Shown: positions 1 through 4,583 of the stretch, one piece after another
How the letters are laid out: the number at the start of each line of letters is the position of its first letter
Numbering within the stretch: position 1 is the stretch's first letter
DNA from: Nitrososphaerota archaeon
GTDB lineage: Archaea; Thermoproteota; Nitrososphaeria; Nitrososphaerales; CADDZS01
Length of the DNA: 5,081 bases
NCBI GenBank assembly: GCA_027886795.1
Contig: JAPCJU010000108.1
Span: 1-5,081 of the forward strand
Direction of reading: 5' to 3'
The notes under the pieces: generated by a model
Databases searched by the model: none
Told to the model about the DNA's origin: nothing
Seen by the model: the letters and a program-made list of their open reading frames with translations, nothing else
Translations under genes and position numbers: made by a program

Positions 1-274
1 AGCGGATGCACAAAAGCCGGTGGCAAATGTAATTGACGATAACAGGAAGAAAACGTGTTTCTCTAGATCACTCGAAGAATCCTCACTCGGACTGAATATC
101 TTTTGGGAAGTTGCCCTAAATCATTGAATGTTTAATTGAATAGTCACGAAGATTCCCATTTTCAGGTCGAATAATTTCCTTCTCATGTATCCCACAATTC
201 AGAATGGATTAGCATATATCTGAGCAGGCACCGAAGCTCTCTCAAGGGAAAATTTACGGCAGTGGACTATTCTT

Positions 275-298
275 ACACTATCAAGGCCTGACACTATC
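275..298. repeat. 8-bp direct repeat ACACTATC, 16-bp period
   Basis: ACACTATC occurs at 275-282 and again at 291-298, separated by 8 bases that contain the palindrome AGGCCT. The pair lies just upstream of the TATA-like element at 306-317. The arrangement resembles a tandem regulator site, but chance cannot be ruled out for 8-bp copies. Confidence 0.4.
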
Positions 299-305
299 GA
301 GATCC

Positions 306-342
306 GATATATTTTATGGCGTCAACTCTTTATCAATAAAGA
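306..342 (+). promoter_or_regulatory. Possible promoter with TATA-like box and adjacent palindrome
   Basis: The segment GATATATTTTATG (306-318) resembles an archaeal TATA box. About ten bases downstream is the palindrome TCTTTATCAATAAAGA (327-342), with 7-bp arms around a CA centre, placed where transcription would be expected to begin. Such a site could be a repressor operator. If it serves the gene at 528, the leader would be nearly 190 nt; otherwise it could drive an unidentified RNA. Orientation is assumed, since the AT-rich box could also be read on the other strand. Confidence 0.3.
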
Positions 343-459
343 AACCTAGGCTCCTGTCTGATTTAATGCATCAATAGAATTTGACTGTTAGAAGATGCTG
401 AGAGAGCAATAATTGGTGCACGCTCTTTCACTCAGGCCCACAGGCTAAGCGCGCAGGCC

Positions 460-517
460 GTCAAGCTAATTTGACATAAAGCTACGATTAAATCACCCTT
501 GGCCAAGCATGCTGGCC
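460..517 (+). promoter_or_regulatory. Candidate proximal promoter/operator of the 528-944 gene
   Basis: Three elements are packed just before the start codon. An inverted repeat GTCAA/TTGAC lies at 460-464 and 471-475. AT-rich TATA-like sequences follow at 476-481 (ATAAAG) and 487-494 (ATTAAATC). A second inverted repeat GGCCA/TGGCC lies at 501-505 and 513-517. Transcription starting about 25 bases after either AT-rich element would begin between roughly 502 and 516, on or near the second repeat, giving a short leader. Three CAGGC copies (433, 441, 454) lie immediately upstream. Function is inferred only from position. Confidence 0.35.
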
Positions 518-527
518 GAATCTTTCA

Positions 528-944
528 ATGAGCACAGAAAACAATGGATATCTAAACGACTCATCCTCAGCGACTTCAATGCCTTCGTATTCACAGATGG
601 CAGAGACTCAACAATCCCAGCAGGTCATGGCAGTTGAGTTCGACATATCTGTGAAGGACTGGTGGATCGAGGGTGGGAGACTTGGAATTCCAAAGGAATA
701 TCGTCAGTACTTTCCGAAGCCTGGAGAACCGATCGTCCTAATTGACTACGAGGGTAGGATGTATCGGTCGAAGATGCATAACTTGTGGCAGGGCGTTGAT
801 GTAGGTCGGATCGACGGAATAAAGCCCTTTTACAAGAATCACTCGATCGTGACCCCCGGAACGAAACTCCACATCAAAGTGACGGGGAAAAGTACTGCTG
901 TCGTCATGTTGTCGGAAAGACCTGCTCGCCAAATGATCCATTAG
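528..944 (+). CDS. Uncharacterised protein, possible small beta-barrel DNA-binding domain
   Basis: I do not recognise this 138-residue protein with confidence. Residues 1-34 are rich in Ser, Thr, Gln and Asn and look disordered. Residues 36-130 form a compact domain with alternating hydrophobic positions and turn motifs, including GGRLGIPKEY (49-58), a YFPKPGEPIVLI stretch (61-72), RIDGIKPFYKNHSI (94-107) and TPGTKLHIKV (109-118). The pattern of a beta hairpin, then 'IP' plus a short helix, and a late 'PGxxLxI' strand recalls DNA-binding pseudobarrels of the AbrB or B3/EcoRII-N kind. That is inference, not a match. There are no cysteines, membrane segments or signal peptide. The ATG at 528 has no Shine-Dalgarno sequence, which suits a short or absent leader; Met18, Met24 or Met34 could be the true start. 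It is convergent with the nop10 end of the minus-strand block and has its own terminator, so it is an independent unit. Confidence 0.75.
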   Translation: MSTENNGYLNDSSSATSMPSYSQMAETQQSQQVMAVEFDISVKDWWIEGGRLGIPKEYRQYFPKPGEPIVLIDYEGRMYRSKMHNLWQGVDVGRIDGIKPFYKNHSIVTPGTKLHIKVTGKSTAVVMLSERPARQMIH

Positions 945-945
945 G

Positions 946-960
946 CGCGTAGGTTACGCG
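946..960. repeat. Perfect 6-bp inverted repeat with 3-nt loop
   Basis: CGCGTA (946-951) and TACGCG (955-960) pair perfectly around GGT, starting two bases after the stop codon of the plus-strand gene. It lies directly before the terminator-like hairpin, so the 3' end of the transcript would carry two consecutive stems, possibly for transcript-end stability. Confidence 0.5.
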
Positions 961-964
961 ATAA

Positions 965-1006
965 GCAACGGTAGTCCCAAAAGGGAGCCGTTGTCTAGAT
1001 TTTTTT
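965..1006 (+). terminator. Hairpin plus T-run terminator of the plus-strand gene
   Basis: CAACGG (966-971) pairs with CCGTTG (988-993). Inside, CCC (976-978) pairs with GGG (983-985) around an AAAA loop. Six bases after the stem, seven T residues occupy 1000-1006. A T-run alone can terminate archaeal transcription; a stem before it resembles a bacterial intrinsic terminator. The T-run works only for plus-strand transcription, so this ends the gene at 528-944 and not the convergent nop10 block, for which no clear T-run terminator is visible nearby. Confidence 0.6.
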
Positions 1007-1020
1007 CCGAGAAATCGTAC

Positions 1021-1194
1021 TTATGCAGTTCTTGGAACCGTGTATCTTTCGTGTACGCGATAACGTAGATAACGATCGTCAGGCGAAAATCTTGGTGGAT
1101 GTGGACTGACTACTTCCTCTGATCCGCACTTTCCGCATTTGGATCCGATGGTGTAACTTTGGCATACCTTACATTTCAGAAGGAGTTTATTCAA
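1021..1194 (-). CDS. nop10: H/ACA RNP protein Nop10
   Basis: This 57-residue protein is the archaeal Nop10 subunit of the H/ACA guide ribonucleoprotein, which works with Cbf5, Gar1 and L7Ae in RNA-guided pseudouridylation of rRNA. The zinc ribbon is formed by Cys8, Cys11, Cys20 and Cys23 (KCKVC and KCGKC). It is followed by the family hallmark PHPPRFSPDDRY (31-42) and a basic C-terminal helix. Length matches the usual 55-60 residues. The start is a TTG at 1194-1192; the resulting N-terminus (MNKLLLKC) puts the first zinc cysteine where the family has it, and no ATG or GTG is available upstream within the frame close by. The gene overlaps the last 8 nt of the aIF2 alpha gene, indicating co-transcription and probable translational coupling; a clear ribosome binding site is lacking. 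Nop10 following aIF2 alpha is a widespread archaeal gene pair. Confidence 0.93.
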   Translation of the reverse strand: MNKLLLKCKVCQSYTIGSKCGKCGSEEVVSPHPPRFSPDDRYLRYRVHERYTVPRTA

Positions 1195-2008
1195 TCTGCT
1201 TTCTGGATTCCTCTCTTGTAAAACTGAATTTGCCCTTACTCTTTTCGATTACTGTCTTTATCCGCTCCAAAGCAGCTTGAAGGGCCCTTTCGGCAACCTT
1301 GTAGTTTTCCGCCTTTACGATTAGCCTGTAACGGGGCGTACCGAGATATGTGACCTTGATCTGGACGCCGGAGGTCTTCACATCTTCACCCACTCGTAGA
1401 GCGCTCTTGATTACTTCGATGCCATCTGATGTTTTTACTCTGATATCCATAACGCCCCTTACTTCGACGATGGGGATCGAAATCTTTTCCTCAGACACCG
1501 ATTGTAGAATTTCAGACAGACGGGAGTCGAGCCCGAGTTTCTGTAGAGCCTTTGGCCCGCGCCTCGCGACATCCTCAAACCCTTCGTACAGTGTGTTGTA
1601 CTGGTTCTGAACAGCGTCAGTTATGACTCGCAAAGACGGTTCGTCGGCAACGAGCCTTGCCTTCAGCGCGTCGGTAATCGTCGCGGCTTTTTCGGACTTT
1701 TTGACCTCAATTATTTTCGCTTTCCTTTCTTCGCTCGCAACCTGTCTCAGAGAGAGATCAATCTCTCTCCTACCCTTGTTTACCCGGATTACCTTTAGGA
1801 CTATTTTTTGGCCGGGCTTCGCATACCTTTCGATGTCACGTACCCAACCCGTAGCAATTTCGCTTATGTGGAGAAAAGCTGGAAGTTTTCCATATTCATC
1901 CAAACTAACATAAACGCCGTGCGCCGTGATTTCCTTCACGGTGGCAAGAACAAGTTCGCCTTCCTCCGGCATGGCCTGGGGCAGGTGGGTAGTATCTTCT
2001 ACAGTCAT
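1187..2008 (-). CDS. eif2a: Translation initiation factor aIF2 subunit alpha
   Basis: This is the alpha subunit of heterotrimeric archaeal IF2, which binds initiator Met-tRNA together with the GTP-binding gamma subunit and delivers it to the small ribosomal subunit. The 273 residues match the family length. Residues 14-90 are an S1-type OB fold beginning PEEGELVLATV and containing the signature LHISEIATGWVRDI (46-59). Residues about 93-170 are the helical middle domain. Residues about 175-262 are the alpha-beta domain that contacts gamma, including YLGTPRYRLIVKAENYK (221-237). The tail is basic. The ATG at 2008 is chosen because an in-frame TAA lies 12 nt upstream with no other start between. 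Met13, just before the conserved PEEGELV, is a possible but less likely start with no ribosome binding site. The AAGGAG at 2029-2024 is 15 nt from this ATG, unusually far, and is better placed for a mini-ORF (separate entry). A 115-nt gap separates it from rps27e and may hold its own promoter. Confidence 0.97.
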   Translation of the reverse strand: MTVEDTTHLPQAMPEEGELVLATVKEITAHGVYVSLDEYGKLPAFLHISEIATGWVRDIERYAKPGQKIVLKVIRVNKGRREIDLSLRQVASEERKAKIIEVKKSEKAATITDALKARLVADEPSLRVITDAVQNQYNTLYEGFEDVARRGPKALQKLGLDSRLSEILQSVSEEKISIPIVEVRGVMDIRVKTSDGIEVIKSALRVGEDVKTSGVQIKVTYLGTPRYRLIVKAENYKVAERALQAALERIKTVIEKSKGKFSFTREESRKQIE

Positions 2009-2029
2009 TTGTTTTGCATTATTCTCCTT
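2005..2029 (-). promoter_or_regulatory. Ribosome binding site and 4-codon mini-ORF before aIF2 alpha
   Basis: On the minus strand a strong Shine-Dalgarno sequence AAGGAG (2029-2024) stands five bases before an ATG at 2019-2017. That ATG opens a reading frame of four codons (Met-Gln-Asn-Lys) ending in a TGA at 2007-2005. The stop overlaps the start codon of aIF2 alpha as ATGA. Ribosomes could load on the mini-ORF and restart at the aIF2 alpha ATG. Alternatively, the site may simply serve the main ATG at a long 15-nt spacing. Confidence 0.45.
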
Positions 2030-2040
2030 GTTCTAAGATT

Positions 2041-2078
2041 CCGATTAATAATACCGAAACCGGGGTAAATAGGTTTCG
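2041..2078 (-). promoter_or_regulatory. Inverted repeat around a TATA-like element, possible aIF2 alpha promoter
   Basis: CGAAACC and GGTTTCG form perfect 7-bp arms (2078-2072 and 2061-2055 on the minus strand) around a 10-base centre that contains the AT-rich TATTTA (2071-2066). A second AT-rich stretch, TATTATTAAT, follows at 2053-2044. GAAA just upstream of TATTTA could act as a BRE-like element, and transcription would then start near 2043. The repeat could be an operator around the promoter or an RNA stem in a read-through transcript from rps27e. Confidence 0.35.
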
Positions 2079-2123
2079 CAGAAGCGAGACGAAAGTTCAG
2101 GAAATGCTAGGCAAACTGTGATA

Positions 2124-2339
2124 TCAAGTGTAGTCGAGACGCTTGACTTCAGCGCCAAGACTCTCCGAATGCTCAACCTTTCCGCCGGTATTGTACGCTA
2201 GGACTTCGCCACACTGCTTGCACTTTACTTCTTTAGTGCTATTCGAATAAAACACGTTTTCCGTTCCGCACTTTACGCAGGTTCCCGAAAGAAACTCGCT
2301 TTTAGGCCTGGGAACGCTAATCCTCTCTTTTCTAACCAT
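2124..2339 (-). CDS. rps27e: Small-subunit ribosomal protein eS27 (S27e)
   Basis: This is a zinc-ribbon protein of the 30S subunit shared by archaea and eukaryotes. Starting at the ATG at 2339, the 71-residue product begins with the typical MVRKERI...P.P.S.FL. It has two CxxC pairs: CVKC (residues 21 and 24) and CKQC (residues 40 and 43), about 15 residues apart, the usual zinc ribbon. These are followed by the conserved VLAYNTGGK (46-54). An in-frame GTG at 2354 would add five residues (MSGNS), but it has no ribosome binding site and family members usually begin at the Met-Val chosen here. The binding site for the ATG is also weak. It follows rpl44e after 34 nt, a gene pair conserved across archaea, and is probably translated from the same transcript. 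Confidence 0.95.
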   Translation of the reverse strand: MVRKERISVPRPKSEFLSGTCVKCGTENVFYSNSTKEVKCKQCGEVLAYNTGGKVEHSESLGAEVKRLDYT

Positions 2340-2373
2340 ACTGTTTCCACTCACTTACAATTTAATTAGGTTG

Positions 2374-2652
2374 CTACTGCGCGATCTCGAGTTTTCTCAG
2401 TCGAATCCCCAAGCGGGGAACGATTGTACCGCACTCTTTGCACTTTAGTCTCAGAACAACCTTCTTCGTCGTCTTTGCCGTTCTGACCAGTTTCGGGAAC
2501 TTTTGCCCTCCGTATCCGTGGATATCTTCTTCGTGTCTCCTAGCACCGACGGCGGTGGCCCGTTGCTTTCCGGCCTTGTAAATACTGACCGAGTGAAGCG
2601 TATGCTTATTGTCTTTTGGACAATAGGTCATCATTTCTTTTACCATTTTCAT
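2374..2652 (-). CDS. rpl44e: Large-subunit ribosomal protein eL42 (L44e)
   Basis: This 92-residue protein is the archaeal L44e/eukaryotic L36a family, located near the E site of the 50S subunit. The family features are clear: TYCPxxNKHT near the N-terminus (9-18), a basic KAGKQR loop (26-31), HGYGGQKFPK (45-54), KTTKKVVLRLKC (60-71) and the C-terminal GIRLRKLE (82-89). The oddity is the zinc site. The second half, Cys71-x-x-Cys74, is intact, but in the first half Cys11 is followed at position 14 by Asp (GAC) where cysteine is usual. His17 is nearby and might help. The start is the ATG at 2652, giving MKMVKEMMTYC; a second ATG at 2646 is two codons later. A GAGG sequence lies 17 nt before the ATG, rather far for a ribosome binding site. 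The gap upstream is occupied by a candidate small ORF. Confidence 0.95.
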   Translation of the reverse strand: MKMVKEMMTYCPKDNKHTLHSVSIYKAGKQRATAVGARRHEEDIHGYGGQKFPKLVRTAKTTKKVVLRLKCKECGTIVPRLGIRLRKLEIAQ

Positions 2653-2658
2653 TTTTGA

Positions 2659-2787
2659 TTAACTACATCCTCTGATTTTTCTTAGATCAAAATAACGTCT
2701 TTGAAAAACGCAACGATTAGCTTGGATTCCTTCCCTTATTAACCAATCTAGTAGGACCACGACTTTCTTAGAAGAGACGACCATCAT
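2659..2787 (-). CDS. Candidate small protein of 42 residues, unrecognised
   Basis: An open frame nearly fills the 139 bases between the GINS gene and rpl44e. Its ATG (2787-2785) comes four bases after the GINS stop. A strong GAGGAG Shine-Dalgarno sequence (2800-2795) sits seven bases upstream, at good spacing. Its TAA (2661-2659) ends six bases before the rpl44e ATG. The product is basic, with a hydrophobic stretch KKVVVLLDWLIREG (7-20), two cysteines (26, 41) and an Arg-rich second half. I recognise no family. Against it: the GAGGAG also encodes the last two Glu codons of the GINS protein, and a 42-codon frame can arise by chance. In favour: tight packing on both sides is typical of genes within an operon. 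The same stretch could instead be a leader or promoter for rpl44e. Confidence 0.35.
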   Translation of the reverse strand: MMVVSSKKVVVLLDWLIREGIQANRCVFQRRYFDLRKIRGCS

Positions 2788-2791
2788 TGCG

Positions 2792-3355
2792 TTACTCCTC
2801 AGGTTCAATCCAATTCTTCGCGACGATTCCGATCTTGGCTAGACTTTTCGCGTTCTCGAGAGGCATTATTGCAACGTCCTCTGGCTCAAATGGGCCATAC
2901 GTTGCCAGATCTGTTCCCGAGATTGCCGAGTACGGTTGCGTAAATCTTACTATTACGTATTTTTGCCTAACCAGTTCGCTCACTCGATCAAGCTCAGCAA
3001 CTTGGCCGTTTAAAATTGCCTGACCGATCCTCTCGGATCTTTTCCTCGATTGGATCAGAGGTTCTACAATGTATCTTTCCTCCGGTGTGAGATTCGTCAC
3101 ATCCGATTCAGGGTCTAGTCGAAATTTTGAGATCCGCACTTCGATTAATCTGCGTGAAATGTTGAAGAGTATTTTTCTTTCTGCGGTGCTAAGCTCCGAG
3201 ATTAGATTTTTCTCTCGCTCTGAACTTTCAGATCTGATGGTCTTGATGTGCGCTGCGACATCTTTGTAGGAGTTTGGATTAATCTTGAGCAGTTCTTTGG
3301 TACGGTTTTCATCCTCAAGAAGTCGATTCAACTTGTCGGCAAGAGTGTCGATCAT
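2792..3355 (-). CDS. gins51: GINS complex subunit, Gins51 (Sld5/Psf1) type
   Basis: This 187-residue protein is an archaeal GINS subunit. GINS binds MCM and the Cdc45/RecJ-like protein to form the replicative helicase complex. The N-terminal two thirds is helical (A domain, about 1-125), including a LTPEERYIVEPL stretch (89-100). The C-terminal B domain (about 132-184) reads VIVRFTQPYSAISG, then YGPFEPEDVAIMP and ENAKSLAKIGIVAKNW, the usual small beta domain. The A-then-B order is that of Sld5/Psf1 and archaeal Gins51; Gins23 has the reverse order. The ATG at 3355 is supported by a GGTG Shine-Dalgarno sequence (3365-3362) six bases upstream. The gene begins 16 nt after the priS stop, so the two are surely co-transcribed. 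GINS and primase genes are neighbours in several archaea, in line with their joint work at the fork. No Gins23 gene is visible in this window. Confidence 0.92.
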   Translation of the reverse strand: MIDTLADKLNRLLEDENRTKELLKINPNSYKDVAAHIKTIRSESSEREKNLISELSTAERKILFNISRRLIEVRISKFRLDPESDVTNLTPEERYIVEPLIQSRKRSERIGQAILNGQVAELDRVSELVRQKYVIVRFTQPYSAISGTDLATYGPFEPEDVAIMPLENAKSLAKIGIVAKNWIEPEE

Positions 3356-3371
3356 TTAGCGCACCTTTAGA

Positions 3372-4583
3372 CTAATTTGTCGAGGATATCTTTTCACTGT
3401 TGCCGCGAAGAGCGGCAGGGGAAACTACCGTCGACTGATTCGGCAGGGTGATTTTTGCCGCATTGCGAGCAATCAAATACACGGCGAGAAAGATTGGAAC
3501 TTTGACGTTCAATTCATGTCGGATCGGACCGAATTTAACTCCCCCCAATCTGATTTCTGGACACATGTCGACCTCCAAGGAAACCAAATCTTGCTCTTCT
3601 GGAAGTGCAATCGGTTCGACCGAAGGATCAAAAGTTGAAAGATTGGCGCACCGTTTCTTGACTAACCCGGTCTTGTTATTCAATGTCTCGGGCATCCTGA
3701 AAATCCGATGAATGTCTGCAGTCACCATTGCGTCTATCCGGATCGCGTTTGATGACACCGCTGAATTCAAAATCTCTTCAATTTGAGCAGGTTTTAGATC
3801 GTTCTCAATTTCAAGCACTCTCTTCTTGAGCTCGTTTGTTTTGAAGGGAGGAGTTCCCACCGGAATGTCTCTGATATATCTCGCGATTCGACCTCTCCAT
3901 CCGGGATCGGTTGGCGATAGTTTGGAATTCTCAAAATTACTGAGCATTACTCCTGTCCCAGTCAGATAGTCAGCAATTTCGGATCGACCGTGTTGATCAA
4001 GTCGATCCAGTCGACTTCCACTGATCTGGATGTGGTACCCTGCGTTCCCGGAAAAGTAAACAGAGATTTCGGACGAAGAAATTCCGAAATCTTGCTCCAA
4101 AAACTCCAACAGTTTGAAGGTTTCTTTCTTCGTCCCTTCAAGACATGTCGGACAACTCCACGTAAACTCGAGCAGCTTATTTCCTTTGCAAGTTGGGCAG
4201 GTTAATGGTCTGATGCCAAATTCACTACGGCCGCAATCCTTGCACCGCCAAACGTCATGCGCTCGTTTGCACGGAAGTTTTAGAGCGTCTGCGTCAATGT
4301 CGAAAATCGGCTCGGCCCTAATCCATTCCTTCTTCTGCATCTCCGCAGTCGGATCTTGATACAGTGAGTTAGAGCAATAAACTCCGGCTGGCGCTTCGCG
4401 GACAAGCAAAGCGCGCAAGGTTCCCACTTCGTTGAAAGAAAGGTGGCGAATCATTCCTCCTCCAAATGGAAAATACCCGAACTCTCTCGAAGCGATTTCA
4501 GAGGGGGCTTTGATGTTGTCGGCGCGTTTGAAATAGTATTCTCTGAAATACCTCTGGAGCATCAACGCCGAGGCTTGGTCCAA
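3372..4583 (-). CDS. priS: DNA primase catalytic small subunit PriS
   Basis: This is the archaeo-eukaryotic primase catalytic subunit, which makes primers with PriL. Residues 94-97 are F-D-I-D, giving the catalytic pair Asp95 and Asp97. The third metal-site region is IDAMVTADIHRIFRMP (283-298), with Asp284 and Asp290 as candidates, followed by a KTGL motif (304-307). A zinc region spans 105-147: Cys105, His109, Cys114, Cys117, Cys129, Cys132, Cys144 and Cys147, enough for two zinc sites. The nucleotide-binding motif reads SGNAGYHIQ (178-186), where Arg is usual at Ala181. The 403-residue length is somewhat above the common 330-400. The TTG start at 4583 is chosen because GAGGAG (4595-4590) lies six bases upstream. 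The alternative is the ATG at 4562, whose A is shared with the priL TGA stop (TGATG), giving 396 residues. The gene overlaps priL and precedes the GINS gene. Confidence 0.95.
   Translation of the reverse strand: MDQASALMLQRYFREYYFKRADNIKAPSEIASREFGYFPFGGGMIRHLSFNEVGTLRALLVREAPAGVYCSNSLYQDPTAEMQKKEWIRAEPIFDIDADALKLPCKRAHDVWRCKDCGRSEFGIRPLTCPTCKGNKLLEFTWSCPTCLEGTKKETFKLLEFLEQDFGISSSEISVYFSGNAGYHIQISGSRLDRLDQHGRSEIADYLTGTGVMLSNFENSKLSPTDPGWRGRIARYIRDIPVGTPPFKTNELKKRVLEIENDLKPAQIEEILNSAVSSNAIRIDAMVTADIHRIFRMPETLNNKTGLVKKRCANLSTFDPSVEPIALPEEQDLVSLEVDMCPEIRLGGVKFGPIRHELNVKVPIFLAVYLIARNAAKITLPNQSTVVSPAALRGNSEKISSTN

Larger units (their letters stand above)
1..527. other. Intergenic region upstream of the plus-strand gene, no supported gene
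   Basis: I see no tRNA, rRNA, SRP RNA or RNase P RNA signature and no convincing coding region in this stretch. One plus-strand frame is open from the window edge at 2 to a TGA at 125-127 (about 41 codons), so the tail of a gene lying to the left cannot be excluded, but its translation has no recognisable motif. Another plus frame, with two cysteines, stops at 34-36. What stands out instead is regulatory-looking structure: TATA-like boxes near 213-219 and 306-317, direct repeats ATTGAAT at 123-129 and 135-141, and the repeats and palindromes listed separately between 275 and 517. Confidence 0.6.

Noticed and set aside
2..127. Possible 3' end of a plus-strand gene entering from the left
   Set aside because: The frame is open for 41 codons only because of the window edge; its composition is unremarkable and no motif supports it.
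316..339. Seven-codon ORF starting at ATG 316
   Set aside because: It overlaps the TATA-like box and the palindrome, has no ribosome binding site, and is expected by chance.
360..420. C/D-box guide RNA suggested by a TTGATG-like sequence on the minus strand
   Set aside because: The box C match is incomplete and no properly spaced D, C' and D' boxes accompany it.
738..941. Minus-strand open frame of 67 codons opposite the 528-944 gene
   Set aside because: It is the antisense shadow of the plus-strand gene, has no recognisable motif, and lies across the terminator side of a convergent gene.
1350..2068. Three plus-strand open frames opposite the aIF2 alpha gene
   Set aside because: They lie antisense to a well-supported conserved gene and their translations look like random low-information sequence.
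2787..3269. Plus-strand open frames opposite the GINS gene
   Set aside because: They are shadows of the GINS reading frame, with no family motif or ribosome binding site.
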